A stretch of DNA of 64,000 nt from the NCBI RefSeq assembly GCF_015191005.1, contig NZ_CP040442.1:2604001-2668000 (forward strand), written 5' to 3'. The notes below the pieces were generated by a model. That model was not told the DNA's origin. It was given only the letters and a program-made list of their open reading frames with translations, and ran no database searches. Shown here piece after piece: positions 43,025-52,305 of the stretch (its first letter is position 1; each line of letters begins with the position of its first letter). The DNA comes from Kaistella flava (ex Peng et al. 2021) (lineage in GTDB: Bacteria; Bacteroidota; Bacteroidia; Flavobacteriales; Weeksellaceae). The position numbers and the translations under genes were made by a program.

Positions 43025-44356
43025 TTAGAAAGGATATTCGTAAATTTTTGATTCCTGTACGAATGGATTTCCTTCAGGAATTAATTTAAGTTTGGATAAG
43101 GTTGTTAATACAACTAGAAGGAATGAACCTAAGCCGATTAATACCGCTCCAAGATTTGTTAACAATCCTGTGATATTTTCCCAGTATGGTCCTACCGTTC
43201 CAGGCATTACCATATTGTAATATACTAACCACTGACCACAAATAACAATTACCGCTACGGTCATCATTACTGTATAATTTCTTTTAATGCTTGAACTTAC
43301 CATTACTGTTAAAGGAATTGCAAAATTCAAAAGTAAAATTGACCAAAATGCCCATGAGTAATATTCAAATCTTCCGTAGAAATAATTTACTTCTTCAGGA
43401 ATATTAGCGTACCAATATAACATGAACTGTGCAAACCAAGTATACGTCCATAGCATACTTAAAGCGAATAAATAAACTCCTAAATCATGTAAGTGATTAT
43501 CATTGAACTGAGGAAGAAATCCTTTTTTCTTTAAATAAACACTGATCAATAAAATAACAGCTACAGCACTTGCCCAAGCACTTACCATTGCATACCAAAT
43601 ATACATTGTAGAATACCAGTGCGGGTCAATAGACATCAACCAGTCCCATGCCCAAGCTGCTGAACAGAAACCGAAAAATACGATATAACAAATATTCCAA
43701 GTGTAATATTTTGCGTAAACAGATCTACTTTTGGTTTCATCAACACTCTTAGAAAGTGATTTCAATTTCCAAGCGAAGAACGAAGCTCCGATTACATAAA
43801 AAAGTGTTCTAAATGCGTAAAAAGGAATATTTAAGAATGTTTTCTTTTCAAAAAGAATTGGATCAAAGTTTTCACTTTTCGGATCGGTTAAAGTTCCATC
43901 CATCCAGTGGAATAAATGGCCCATATGGGTGACATTCAATATCATAAGAATGATAACAACTGCTCCTGCAAATGGGATAAATGATGCAACTGCTTCTATC
44001 ACTCTCAGAATAATAATTGACCATCCTGCGTGAGAAGCATTTTGAATAGCGTAGAAAAACAATGCACAACAACTTAAAGCAAAAAGGAAAACCGCTACGG
44101 TATGAACTGCTGCTAAAGGTTGGTTTTTAAACTGCATTGTTGCATGCTCTAAATGCGCAGCGTGATCTTGCGGCCCCACCATTTCACTAGAGTTTAACGG
44201 AGCATGATTTCCGCCAGCATGCACTGCTTCCATCATATGTTCAATCTGCGTCTCGTCAGTTCCATGATTCATAAAGTAACCAGCTCCAAAAAGAACTAAT
44301 CCCAGAACGATGAATACGATTGAATATAATCTTAATTTAGGTGAAAAACTATACAT
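43025..44356 (-). CDS. actF: Alternative complex III subunit ActF (quinol:cytochrome c oxidoreductase)
   Basis: A 443-aa NrfD/PsrC-like membrane protein with about ten helices, e.g. IVFIVLGLVLFGAGYFMN, SIIILRVIEAVASFIPF, YAMVSAWASAVAVILLISVY and VMTVAVIVICG-type segments. It begins MYSFSPKLRLYSIVF. It is the ActF partner of ActC in the membrane arm of the ACIII, which oxidises quinol. The His/Met-rich loop after the first helix (TQIEHMMEAVHAGGNHAPLN) is notable. It is the last gene of the operon. Confidence 0.92.
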   Translation of the reverse strand: MYSFSPKLRLYSIVFIVLGLVLFGAGYFMNHGTDETQIEHMMEAVHAGGNHAPLNSSEMVGPQDHAAHLEHATMQFKNQPLAAVHTVAVFLFALSCCALFFYAIQNASHAGWSIIILRVIEAVASFIPFAGAVVIILMILNVTHMGHLFHWMDGTLTDPKSENFDPILFEKKTFLNIPFYAFRTLFYVIGASFFAWKLKSLSKSVDETKSRSVYAKYYTWNICYIVFFGFCSAAWAWDWLMSIDPHWYSTMYIWYAMVSAWASAVAVILLISVYLKKKGFLPQFNDNHLHDLGVYLFALSMLWTYTWFAQFMLYWYANIPEEVNYFYGRFEYYSWAFWSILLLNFAIPLTVMVSSSIKRNYTVMMTVAVIVICGQWLVYYNMVMPGTVGPYWENITGLLTNLGAVLIGLGSFLLVVLTTLSKLKLIPEGNPFVQESKIYEYPF

Positions 44357-44371
44357 TTTTTTTACTCTTTT

Positions 44372-45073
44372 TTATTTTTTAGGACTCGTACTAGATTCTG
44401 CTGTATTCGCAACTGGTGTTGCGTTTGCGGCAACCGCGGCTGGAGCTGCAGTAAGCCCTCCTTTAAATTCATTCATAATATACAATGCAACTCTCCATCG
44501 ATCACCAGGTTTTAATTGGCCTGCGTAAGAACCCATTGAGTTTCTACCATGTGTTAATACATAATGTACAGAACCTATGGTTATTTCTCTATCTGCATAT
44601 TTTGGTACTCCTGCATAAGCTCCACTCACTACGATTGGACCTTGTCCGTCTCCAGCAGTTCCGTGGCACGCAGCACAAGTCTGATCAAATAACAGTTTAC
44701 CTCTTTTAGTATCTTTTTCCTGATTCGCAGGATCTAAAGGAGAAGCGGTAATTAACTTAGAAGCATCATAGCCTTCATTATATTCTAAAGGAAGCATTGC
44801 TTTATTAGCTGCTGGATCTGCAAGTCCTTCTGGATTTTGCGAAACAGTTCCATCAACCGGGCCTAAACCAGTTGCTCCGTCCAATTTTGCAAATGCAGGG
44901 ATTTCGTTCTCGTGATCTGAATAAGCAATATCAGCTTTCATCAAAGGATCATAAGCAACAGGAAAATACATATCGGGAAAATAAACCAAAGGTGGATTTT
45001 CTTTGCTACAAGAACTTAAAGTAATTGCGGCACATCCTAAGATTGCTGTAATTTTAAATATATTCTTTGTCAT
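44372..45073 (-). CDS. actE: ACIII monoheme cytochrome c subunit ActE
   Basis: A 233-aa lipoprotein with lipobox AAITLSSC and a class I cytochrome c domain: heme motif CAACHGTAGDGQG near residue 135 and a distal Met in HGRNSMGSYAGQL. A C-terminal Ala/Pro-rich tail follows. It accepts electrons within the ACIII periplasmic face. ATG 45073 lies one base past the actD stop; ATG 45082 is an alternative that overlaps actD by eight bases. Confidence 0.92.
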   Translation of the reverse strand: MTKNIFKITAILGCAAITLSSCSKENPPLVYFPDMYFPVAYDPLMKADIAYSDHENEIPAFAKLDGATGLGPVDGTVSQNPEGLADPAANKAMLPLEYNEGYDASKLITASPLDPANQEKDTKRGKLLFDQTCAACHGTAGDGQGPIVVSGAYAGVPKYADREITIGSVHYVLTHGRNSMGSYAGQLKPGDRWRVALYIMNEFKGGLTAAPAAVAANATPVANTAESSTSPKK

Positions 45074-45074
45074 T

Positions 45075-45596
45075 TTAAGCATCTTTTACAGTTATTTCTT
45101 CAACTCCGGTTTCAATCAGAATTTGTTTTACTGCATCTACATTATCTGTAACAAATTCCATCATAAATTTATCATCAGTTGTTCTCGGATCAGGGTTCTG
45201 AGGAGGACAACCAGGATACATTTTATTTCTAAATAAGAAGGTAAGTGACATCATGTGCGCGGCACAAAATACCATTAACTCAAACATTGGAACAACAAAT
45301 GCTGGCATGTTGGTTCCCCATTTAAAAGCGGGTTTACCACCGATATTCATCGGCCAGTCATGATTCATGGTGTACCAAGTAACCAGGATTCCTATTGTTA
45401 ATCCATATACTGCATAAATAAAAGCAGCATCAGAAATTCTTGTTTTTCTTAAACCTAAAGCATGGTCTAGTCCATGTACCGGGAACGGTGTATAGACTTC
45501 AGCAATAGCAATTCCTTTATCATTAAACGCTTTAACGCCATCTAACAAATCATCGTCGTCGGCATAAATACCGTATACTATTTTAGTGGTGCTCAT
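45075..45596 (-). CDS. actD: ACIII subunit ActD (DUF3341)
   Basis: A 173-aa membrane protein with two helices (AFIYAVYGLTIGILVTWYTM and MPAFVVPMFELMVFCAAHMM) and the DUF3341 start MSTTKIVYGIYADDDDLL. ATG 45596 was chosen by family resemblance; it overlaps actC by 14 bases, indicating translational coupling. ActD is a structural subunit of ACIII. Confidence 0.93.
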   Translation of the reverse strand: MSTTKIVYGIYADDDDLLDGVKAFNDKGIAIAEVYTPFPVHGLDHALGLRKTRISDAAFIYAVYGLTIGILVTWYTMNHDWPMNIGGKPAFKWGTNMPAFVVPMFELMVFCAAHMMSLTFLFRNKMYPGCPPQNPDPRTTDDKFMMEFVTDNVDAVKQILIETGVEEITVKDA

Positions 45597-46983
45597 CTTC
45601 TTCTTCTTTTGCTTTATAAGTTTCACCTGATATTTTCAAGATTGTCTTCAATTCTGCCTGTGCAATTACAGGGAATGTTCTTGCGTACAATAAGAACAGT
45701 ACTCCAAAGAATCCAATTGTTCCTAAGAAAACTCCTACATCAATGATACTTGGTTTAAACATTGTCCAAGAACTTGGTAAGTAATCTCTCGCAATGTTAA
45801 TTACGATAATATCAAATCTCTCGAACCACATTCCTATGTTAATAATTAAAGCAATAATAAATGTTGCCATAATATTTGTTCTCACTTTTTTGAACCAGAA
45901 TAATGCAGGAACTACTAAGTTACAAATAATCAATGCCCAAAACGCCCACCAGTACGGACCGGTTGCTGCTCCTGGAGAAAGATAAGTAAAGTCCTCAAAT
46001 CTAGATCCAGAATACCATGCGATAAAATACTCAGTTCCATAAGCTACAGTAACCATACCACCTGTTACGATAATTACGATGTTCATAATTTCGATATGAT
46101 ACATTGTAATGTAATCTTCTAAGTGAGCTACTTTTCTAGCAACTAATAATAAAGTCTGTACCATTGCGAATCCAGAGAAAACTGCTCCTGCAACGAAGTA
46201 TGGTGGATAAATAGTAGAGTGCCATCCTTTAATTACTGAAGTAGCAAAGTCAAAGGATACCGTGGTGTGTACCGAGAATACAAGTGGAGTTGCTAAACCT
46301 GCTAAAACCAAAGATAATTCTTCGAATCGTTGCCAGTGTTTTGCTTTTCCACCCCAACCAAAAGCAAGGAAGGTATAAATTCTTTTTGTCCAAGGTGTTT
46401 TTGCACGGTCTCTGATCATCGCAAAATCCGGAATCAATCCCATAAACCAGAATACTGTGGATACGGAGAAATACGTAGAAATTGCAAATACATCCCAAAG
46501 AAGAGGAGAGTTAAAGTTGGTCCAAAGAGAACCGAACTGGTTAGGTAAAGGGAATACCCAATATCCTACCCAAACTCTACCCATGTGAATTACAGGGAAA
46601 ATAGCCGCTTGAACTACCGCGAAGATGGTCATCGCCTCGGCAGAACGGTTAACAGACATTCTCCATCTTTGTCTAAATAATAGTAATACTGCAGAAATAA
46701 GTGTACCAGCGTGACCGATACCTACCCACCAAACGAAGTTGGTAATGTCCCATCCCCAGTTGTTGGTTCTGTTAAGTCCCCAAGCACCGATACCGGTACC
46801 GATGGTGTATGCGATACAGCCGAATCCATAAATGAATAAAGCCAATGCAATCCAGAAAGAAACCCACCATAGTTTTCCTGCTCGTTCCTCTACAGGTCTG
46901 GCGATATCTTCTGTTATATCATGATAAGTCTTGTGACCAATAATTAAAGGTTCCCTTATCGGAGCTTCGTAGTGTCCTGACAT
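45583..46983 (-). CDS. actC: ACIII membrane subunit ActC (NrfD/PsrC-like)
   Basis: A 466-aa polytopic protein of the NrfD/PsrC family, with about ten helices. It starts MSGHYEAPIREPLIIGHKTY, a family-like opening, and includes FWIALALFIYGFGCIAYTIG, WDVFAISTYFSVSTVFWFMG and LNIGMWFERFDIIV-like quinone-site sequence (IGMWFERFDIIVI). It forms the quinol-oxidising site of ACIII with ActB and ActF. Gene order actABCDEF is intact. Confidence 0.95.
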   Translation of the reverse strand: MSGHYEAPIREPLIIGHKTYHDITEDIARPVEERAGKLWWVSFWIALALFIYGFGCIAYTIGTGIGAWGLNRTNNWGWDITNFVWWVGIGHAGTLISAVLLLFRQRWRMSVNRSAEAMTIFAVVQAAIFPVIHMGRVWVGYWVFPLPNQFGSLWTNFNSPLLWDVFAISTYFSVSTVFWFMGLIPDFAMIRDRAKTPWTKRIYTFLAFGWGGKAKHWQRFEELSLVLAGLATPLVFSVHTTVSFDFATSVIKGWHSTIYPPYFVAGAVFSGFAMVQTLLLVARKVAHLEDYITMYHIEIMNIVIIVTGGMVTVAYGTEYFIAWYSGSRFEDFTYLSPGAATGPYWWAFWALIICNLVVPALFWFKKVRTNIMATFIIALIINIGMWFERFDIIVINIARDYLPSSWTMFKPSIIDVGVFLGTIGFFGVLFLLYARTFPVIAQAELKTILKISGETYKAKEEEDEHH

Positions 46984-47001
46984 TTTTTACCTATTTATTA
47001 T

Positions 47002-50000
47002 TTAAAAATTATTTTTTCTGTTTCTCACTTTGGTGTGGTAGAATACGTTTGGTTTAGTACCAATTTCTTCCAGCAAAGTATATCTTCTGTTGGTGCCGAA
47101 AAGTGCTCTAATTTCAGAACTCTTATCATTCATATCACCAAACTTCATTGCTCCAGTAGAACATGCATCAACACAAGCTGTAGAGAATTCACCGTCTCTG
47201 ATGACTCTACCTTCTTTTTTAGCTTCCAGAATTACATTCTGTGTTTGTTGAATACACATAGAACATTTTTCCATAACCCCTCTTGTTCTTACAACAACAT
47301 CCGGATTCAACACCATTCTTCCTAAATCATTATTTTGATTAAAGTCGAATTTATCGTTAAGGTTATATGTAAACCAGTTGAAACGACGAACTTTATAAGG
47401 ACAGTTATTCGCACAATATCTTGTACCAATACATCTGTTATAAGCCATTTGATTCTGACCTTGCTTACCGTGAGAAGTTGCTGCCACAGGACAAACAGTT
47501 TCACAAGGAGCGTGGTTACAGTGCTGACACATTACCGGTTGGAAGATTACATCTGGATTAGTAGCCGGATGATTTAATATTCCACTTTCTTTATTCATGA
47601 AATGACCATACATTCCTGGTACATTAAGATCTGCCGCAACAGCTTCATACTCAGAAAGTTTACCATCTTTATTCAAATCCATCTCCGCAGGGATATCATT
47701 GGAATAATAACGGTCAATTCTTAACCAGAACATATCTCTCGACATTCTTACTTCATCTTTACCAACAACAGGAACGTTATTTTCAGCCTGACAAGCGATG
47801 ACACATGCGCCACAACCTGTACAAGAGTTCAAGTCAACTGATAAATTAAAGTGAGGACCATCGGTATCATCAAAAGCATCCCAAAGGTCGATTTTACCTG
47901 CTGGCAAAGCTCCTCCAATTGTATGATATTCCAAAGGCTTGTTCCATCCTAATTTCTCATCATCAAATTTCACGTTTAAGAAATCATCCAAAGGAACTTC
48001 TCTCGCGATTTCATAACGACCCATTAATGTATTCTGAAGTTGCATTCCTGCAAATTCGTGCTCACCACCAGTTTTCTCAATTTTTACATTTGAAACAACT
48101 AAGTTAGAACCGTCAAATAAAGGATATGCATTAACACCAGATTCGGCAACTTTTCCTGAATTCTTTTTACCGTAACCTAAAGCTAATCCCACTGCTCCAT
48201 CAGCCTGACCTGGTTGGATATATACTGGAACATCTTTAATCGTTACGCCATTTACAGTCACGTTTACCATTGAACCGTCTAACTGCATTCTTCCATTAAG
48301 CTCGTTTTCGATTCCTAATCTTGCAGCATCTTTCGGTGACATGGTTAAATAGTTATCCCAAGTCATTCTGGTAATTGGATCTGGCAATTCTTGCAACCAA
48401 GGATTGTTTGCCTGAGTTCCGTCTCCTATTGCAGTTTTTGTATATAAAACTAATTCTAAATCTGAGGCTTTGAAACCTGTTAATTCTGAAATAGCTTTTG
48501 CTGAATCACCACCTGTATAAGCAAGTGTTGCAGTATTACCACCCTCAATAACACCACTATAAAGTGCTTTATTAAAAGTAGTACCACCAATTAAAGTTGC
48601 AGCATTCGCTTTCAAATAATCATAATAATTATTAGCTGGATTGTCTTTTCCATTCATCCAAACCAATAGAGACTCTTCAATCTGTCTTGATTTAAATATT
48701 TTTTGGATCGTAGGCTGCATTAAAGTATAAACACCAGTTTCCGGTGTCATATCTCCCCAGCTTTCTAACCAGTTTGCTACAGGAATTACAGCTTTCGCTG
48801 CTTTGTACATTTCGTTTTTCTTATCAGCTACAGCAATAACGTAAGGAACTTTTTCTAGAGATTTTCTAAATTCTTCTCCTTTGTTATTAGAATAAATTGG
48901 GTTTACATTATTGGCGATTAATACACCAACCTGTCCCGCATTCATCCAAGCTAATAACTGCTCATATCTTTCAGCATCAAACTCCTTTAAGAAGTTCGCT
49001 TTCCCAGTGAAAGCATTTGAGGCTAATTTTTGATTAATTAAGTTGGCTAAAACGTGAGCCGCTTTAGAACCATCAGCGAAAACAACAGCGTTGCTTCCTT
49101 TTTCTTGTAGTTCTTTAACTAACTCTCCAGCTTCTTTGCTTACGCTTCCACCGTTTAGTCCGTTATAAACTTCTACTAAAACTTTATTTACAGCACTTGG
49201 CTTTAATCTAACTCTTGTATCAGCATTAGCTCCGGTTAAAGTCATGTTAGATTCCACTTGAATGTGTCTCAACATATCTTTACCTGGCGTTCTTGCTAAA
49301 GCGTATGAAGTTTCTAAAGAACCTCCGTTAAATTCGCCTAAGAAATCTGCCTGGAAAGAAACCACTAATTGTGTTTTCGATAAGTCATATACTGGTAAAC
49401 TCCTCTGTCCGAATACTTCCTGTGCTGCATCTAAAGCTGCAGTGTGTGGAAGTGCATCGTAAGTTACGAGTTCAGCCGTAGGATATTTTGCTTTGAAATC
49501 ACCAAACAATTTTTTGAATGTAGGTGAAGGGAATGAATGCGATAAAACAACGATTCTTTTTCCTCCAGCTTGCGCTTCAGATAAACCTTTTAAAACGAAA
49601 CTGTCAACTTTATCGAAAGTTTCATCTTTACCGTCAAATTTTGGTTGCTTTACTTTATCGTTATCATATAATGAAAGAACTGCAGCTTGCGTTCTTGCAC
49701 TTGTTTTACCTAAATGTTTAGCAAGTGGATTCGGTTCAATTTTAATTGGACGACCTTCTCTTGTTTTAACTAGAACACTGGCGAAATCAGATCCATCAAA
49801 AAAAGTTGAGGCGTAATAATTAGGAACACCTGGAATGATTTCGTGCGGTTTTACCACATATGGAATCGTCTTAATTACTGGAGCTTCACAAGCAGCCAAA
49901 GTAACCGCTGCCGTAGAGAATCCTAATAGTTTTAAGAAATCTCTTCTGGAAGGACCAGATTCAGTTGATTGATTTCCGCTTAACTTTTCGCCTACCGGAA

Positions 50001-50094
50001 TTTCAGTCTGAAATTCTTTTGCAGCCAATCGTCCGTTTAAGCTCGGATCTTTCAGTTCTTGAATACTTCTGAATTGTATTTTATTTGAAGCCAT
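47002..50094 (-). CDS. actB: ACIII subunit ActB (molybdopterin-like plus ferredoxin-like)
   Basis: A 1030-aa two-part protein. A twin-arginine signal (SRRDFLKLLGFS) lies at residues 49-60. Residues ~80-740 have the fold of molybdopterin oxidoreductases, which in ACIII is thought not to carry the cofactor. The C-terminal part is a four-cluster ferredoxin: CTGCGACVIACQ, CQHCNHAPCETVCP, CIGTRYCANNCPY and CSMCIQQTQN...ACVDAC. It forms the electron wire between quinol and heme subunits. An extracellular-face location follows from the TAT signal. Confidence 0.95.
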   Translation of the reverse strand: MASNKIQFRSIQELKDPSLNGRLAAKEFQTEIPVGEKLSGNQSTESGPSRRDFLKLLGFSTAAVTLAACEAPVIKTIPYVVKPHEIIPGVPNYYASTFFDGSDFASVLVKTREGRPIKIEPNPLAKHLGKTSARTQAAVLSLYDNDKVKQPKFDGKDETFDKVDSFVLKGLSEAQAGGKRIVVLSHSFPSPTFKKLFGDFKAKYPTAELVTYDALPHTAALDAAQEVFGQRSLPVYDLSKTQLVVSFQADFLGEFNGGSLETSYALARTPGKDMLRHIQVESNMTLTGANADTRVRLKPSAVNKVLVEVYNGLNGGSVSKEAGELVKELQEKGSNAVVFADGSKAAHVLANLINQKLASNAFTGKANFLKEFDAERYEQLLAWMNAGQVGVLIANNVNPIYSNNKGEEFRKSLEKVPYVIAVADKKNEMYKAAKAVIPVANWLESWGDMTPETGVYTLMQPTIQKIFKSRQIEESLLVWMNGKDNPANNYYDYLKANAATLIGGTTFNKALYSGVIEGGNTATLAYTGGDSAKAISELTGFKASDLELVLYTKTAIGDGTQANNPWLQELPDPITRMTWDNYLTMSPKDAARLGIENELNGRMQLDGSMVNVTVNGVTIKDVPVYIQPGQADGAVGLALGYGKKNSGKVAESGVNAYPLFDGSNLVVSNVKIEKTGGEHEFAGMQLQNTLMGRYEIAREVPLDDFLNVKFDDEKLGWNKPLEYHTIGGALPAGKIDLWDAFDDTDGPHFNLSVDLNSCTGCGACVIACQAENNVPVVGKDEVRMSRDMFWLRIDRYYSNDIPAEMDLNKDGKLSEYEAVAADLNVPGMYGHFMNKESGILNHPATNPDVIFQPVMCQHCNHAPCETVCPVAATSHGKQGQNQMAYNRCIGTRYCANNCPYKVRRFNWFTYNLNDKFDFNQNNDLGRMVLNPDVVVRTRGVMEKCSMCIQQTQNVILEAKKEGRVIRDGEFSTACVDACSTGAMKFGDMNDKSSEIRALFGTNRRYTLLEEIGTKPNVFYHTKVRNRKNNF

Positions 50095-50115
50095 TGATAC
50101 TTCTAATTTTTGTTA

Positions 50116-51483
50116 TTAATAATGACATTTACCACACTCAAGACCTCCAATTGCATCTACAGTGATTTTCGCACCTGACCCGTACTGTTTTTTCAGTTTG
50201 TCGTGTAGATTTTTGAAGTACTCTTTATTATAACCATTGTTCATATCTACCTCAGTAGTTCTGTGACATTCTATACACCATCCCATTGTGAAATCATTTG
50301 CCATTTGCACCACATTCATGGTATCTACCTGTCCGTGACAAGCTTTACAAACGATATCTATTTTCGCATTAGGATTTTTCTGATTATAAGAATTAAGGAT
50401 TGCTTGCTCTCCTACCACCACGTGTTGAGCGTGATTAAAGTAAACAAAGTCCGGCATATTGTGAATTCTTGTCCACTCTACAGGTTGTGTTTTACCAGTA
50501 TATTTTTGTGAAGCAGGATCCCATCCAGTTGATGCATAGATTTTTTGAATCTCACCATCATAGAATGCTTTATCTTTTCCTGGCTCCATATATTTTCCAT
50601 TGTATTCAGAAATACTACGGTGACAGTTCATACAAACATTCATAGAAGGAATTTCAGAAACCTTACCATATTTTGCGGAAGAGTGACAAAGCTGACAGTC
50701 AATTTTGTTTTCTCCTGCGTGAATTCTGTGTGAGAAATGAATCGGTTGCTCAGGCTTATAACCTTTATACACTCCAATCCACATCATCCAGTTCCACAAT
50801 CCATAAGCAGCAAGAACCCCTAGAACAACTAAGATTCCTTTTCCGATGTAATCATATTTTCTGTACAGATCTGCAAAAGAAATTGCTCTGCTGGCATTAA
50901 GTCCTGTTAACTCATCTGTTTGTTGCAGTTTAACCAACTGTTTCAATTTCAAAAGCAACCAAACTAATAAACCACCAATCGCTAAAAGTGAAAGCAAAAT
51001 AATTTTCGAATTCATCGATTGCATTTTTGCAGCCTCTAAAGCAGCAACCGAATTATTATCTACCGCTCCTTCCCCTGCCGCTTCTGCTGCGAGCTCCGGT
51101 GCTGGTGGATTTGTTGTGTACTCTAAAATGTCATCGATTTCCTGATCAGTAAGATTAGGAAATGCTGTCATTTCAGTTTTATTAAATTTTTCGAAAATTT
51201 CGTTCGCGTACTTATCGCCTGAAGCTCTTAAAGCCTTATTGTCTTTAATCCACTTATGAAGCCAGTCCGTGTCTAAATTTTGCTCCTTTTTAACTAAGTC
51301 TACTATGCCACCCAAAGCAGGACCAACAAGCTGTTTGTCCAATGCGTGACAGGCGGTACAATTTGCTTTAAAAAGCTTTTCACCGTTCTTAGCATCTCCT
51401 TGAGCGTAAATAGAAGCACTGGTCAACAACAATAGACCTATTGCGATGAGACCTCTTTTGTAATGCTTTCTCCAACTAATCAT
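50116..51483 (-). CDS. actA: ACIII multiheme cytochrome c subunit ActA
   Basis: A 455-aa protein with a signal anchor (RGLIAIGLLLLTSASIYAQ). An N-terminal class I cytochrome domain has CTACH at residues 42-46, then a membrane helix (IILLSLLAIGGLLVWLLL). A pentaheme domain follows with CQLCH, CMNCH, CKACH, CIECH and C-terminal CGKCH. Six CxxCH motifs in total. It is the first gene of the operon, 22 bases before actB, and the entry or exit of electrons on the periplasmic side of ACIII. Confidence 0.95.
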   Translation of the reverse strand: MISWRKHYKRGLIAIGLLLLTSASIYAQGDAKNGEKLFKANCTACHALDKQLVGPALGGIVDLVKKEQNLDTDWLHKWIKDNKALRASGDKYANEIFEKFNKTEMTAFPNLTDQEIDDILEYTTNPPAPELAAEAAGEGAVDNNSVAALEAAKMQSMNSKIILLSLLAIGGLLVWLLLKLKQLVKLQQTDELTGLNASRAISFADLYRKYDYIGKGILVVLGVLAAYGLWNWMMWIGVYKGYKPEQPIHFSHRIHAGENKIDCQLCHSSAKYGKVSEIPSMNVCMNCHRSISEYNGKYMEPGKDKAFYDGEIQKIYASTGWDPASQKYTGKTQPVEWTRIHNMPDFVYFNHAQHVVVGEQAILNSYNQKNPNAKIDIVCKACHGQVDTMNVVQMANDFTMGWCIECHRTTEVDMNNGYNKEYFKNLHDKLKKQYGSGAKITVDAIGGLECGKCHY

Positions 51484-51532
51484 TTATAAAATCTTGGGTT
51501 AGTAAATTATATTGAGTTTACTTTCAACTTTG

Positions 51533-51540
51533 CAAAAATA
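51533..51540 (-). promoter_or_regulatory. -7 element of the ACIII operon
   Basis: The minus strand reads TATTTTTG, an exact TAnnTTTG match, about 50 bases before actA. The -33 box is poor. Confidence 0.4.
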
Positions 51541-51623
51541 AGGTTTTTAAGATAAATTTAACAGCCGATACAATTGCCATTATGTCATTTCACTTAATTT
51601 GTAATGCTTCTAAATAACAAATG

Positions 51624-51653
51624 TTGGTATAATTTTTATTTGTTTTAAATTTG
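51624..51653 (+). promoter_or_regulatory. Bacteroidota-type promoter of the SPOR-domain gene
   Basis: TTG (51624-51626), 19 bases, then TAAATTTG (51646-51653), close to the consensus and 15 bases before ATG 51669. Confidence 0.6.
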
Positions 51654-51668
51654 TAAAAATCTTTTTTA

Positions 51669-52217
51669 ATGAAAAACCTTTTTAAAATAATCGTCGCCAT
51701 CTCTTTGTTTTCCACAAATATATTTGAAGCACAACAAGTTGTAACCAAAGATACTATTTCCGGGACGCCTCTTTCCATCATGATGGATCAAAAAGTAAGC
51801 GACTTATTAAGTAATATCGAAGACAAATGTGCTACAAAAACAGGTACATCCTCTTCCAATTTCGACAATGAGTATTCTGATAACTCATCAAAAACAACCA
51901 CTCCGAAAATTTCTGTACCGGAAAAAGAACTTACTAACGCAGAAATCTGTCGCAGAAATCCAAGAATCAGTGGTTACAAAATTCAAATCGCAGTTGTGAA
52001 AAGCAATGAAGAAGCAAGAGAAGTTGGAATGTTCTTCAGAAGAAGATTTCCAAATATGAAAGTGGAAACGGATGCTTCTTTACGACCAAACTATAAAGTA
52101 CTGGCCGGAAGTTATTTTACCAAGCAAAGTGCTGCAAGTGATTTAGCTCAAATTAAAAAGTTTTTTAAAGATGCAACGTCGGTTCAATATCGTGTTTTCT
52201 GTGTAGAAGCAAAATAA
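51669..52217 (+). CDS. Secreted SPOR-domain protein
   Basis: A 182-aa protein with signal peptide (MKNLFKIIVAISLFSTNIFEAQ), a Ser/Thr-rich linker, and a C-terminal SPOR-like domain: SGYKIQIAVVKSNEEAREVGM, RRFPNMKVETDASLRPNYKV and AGSYFTKQSAASDLAQIKKFF. SPOR domains bind denuded peptidoglycan at division sites. It probably acts in the periplasm. A lone gene with a strong palindromic terminator. Confidence 0.85.
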   Translation: MKNLFKIIVAISLFSTNIFEAQQVVTKDTISGTPLSIMMDQKVSDLLSNIEDKCATKTGTSSSNFDNEYSDNSSKTTTPKISVPEKELTNAEICRRNPRISGYKIQIAVVKSNEEAREVGMFFRRRFPNMKVETDASLRPNYKVLAGSYFTKQSAASDLAQIKKFFKDATSVQYRVFCVEAK

Positions 52218-52226
52218 CATCATTAC

Positions 52227-52276
52227 TATATATAAAGAAGCCGCTTTCTAAATTGAAAGCGGCTTCTTTATATATA
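52227..52276. terminator. 22-bp perfect palindromic terminator
   Basis: Two perfect 22-base arms (52227-52248 and 52255-52276) flank a 6-base loop; the core is AAGAAGCCGCTTTC and its complement. It separates the rightward SPOR gene from the leftward response regulator gene and can work both ways. Confidence 0.93.
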
Positions 52277-52305
52277 GGTTTTCACATTAACCTTTTTTTT
52301 TGCGA

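Noticed and set aside
44310..44528. Plus-strand frame over the actE/actF junction
   Set aside because: It crosses two genes on the opposite strand with heme and membrane motifs and has no promoter.
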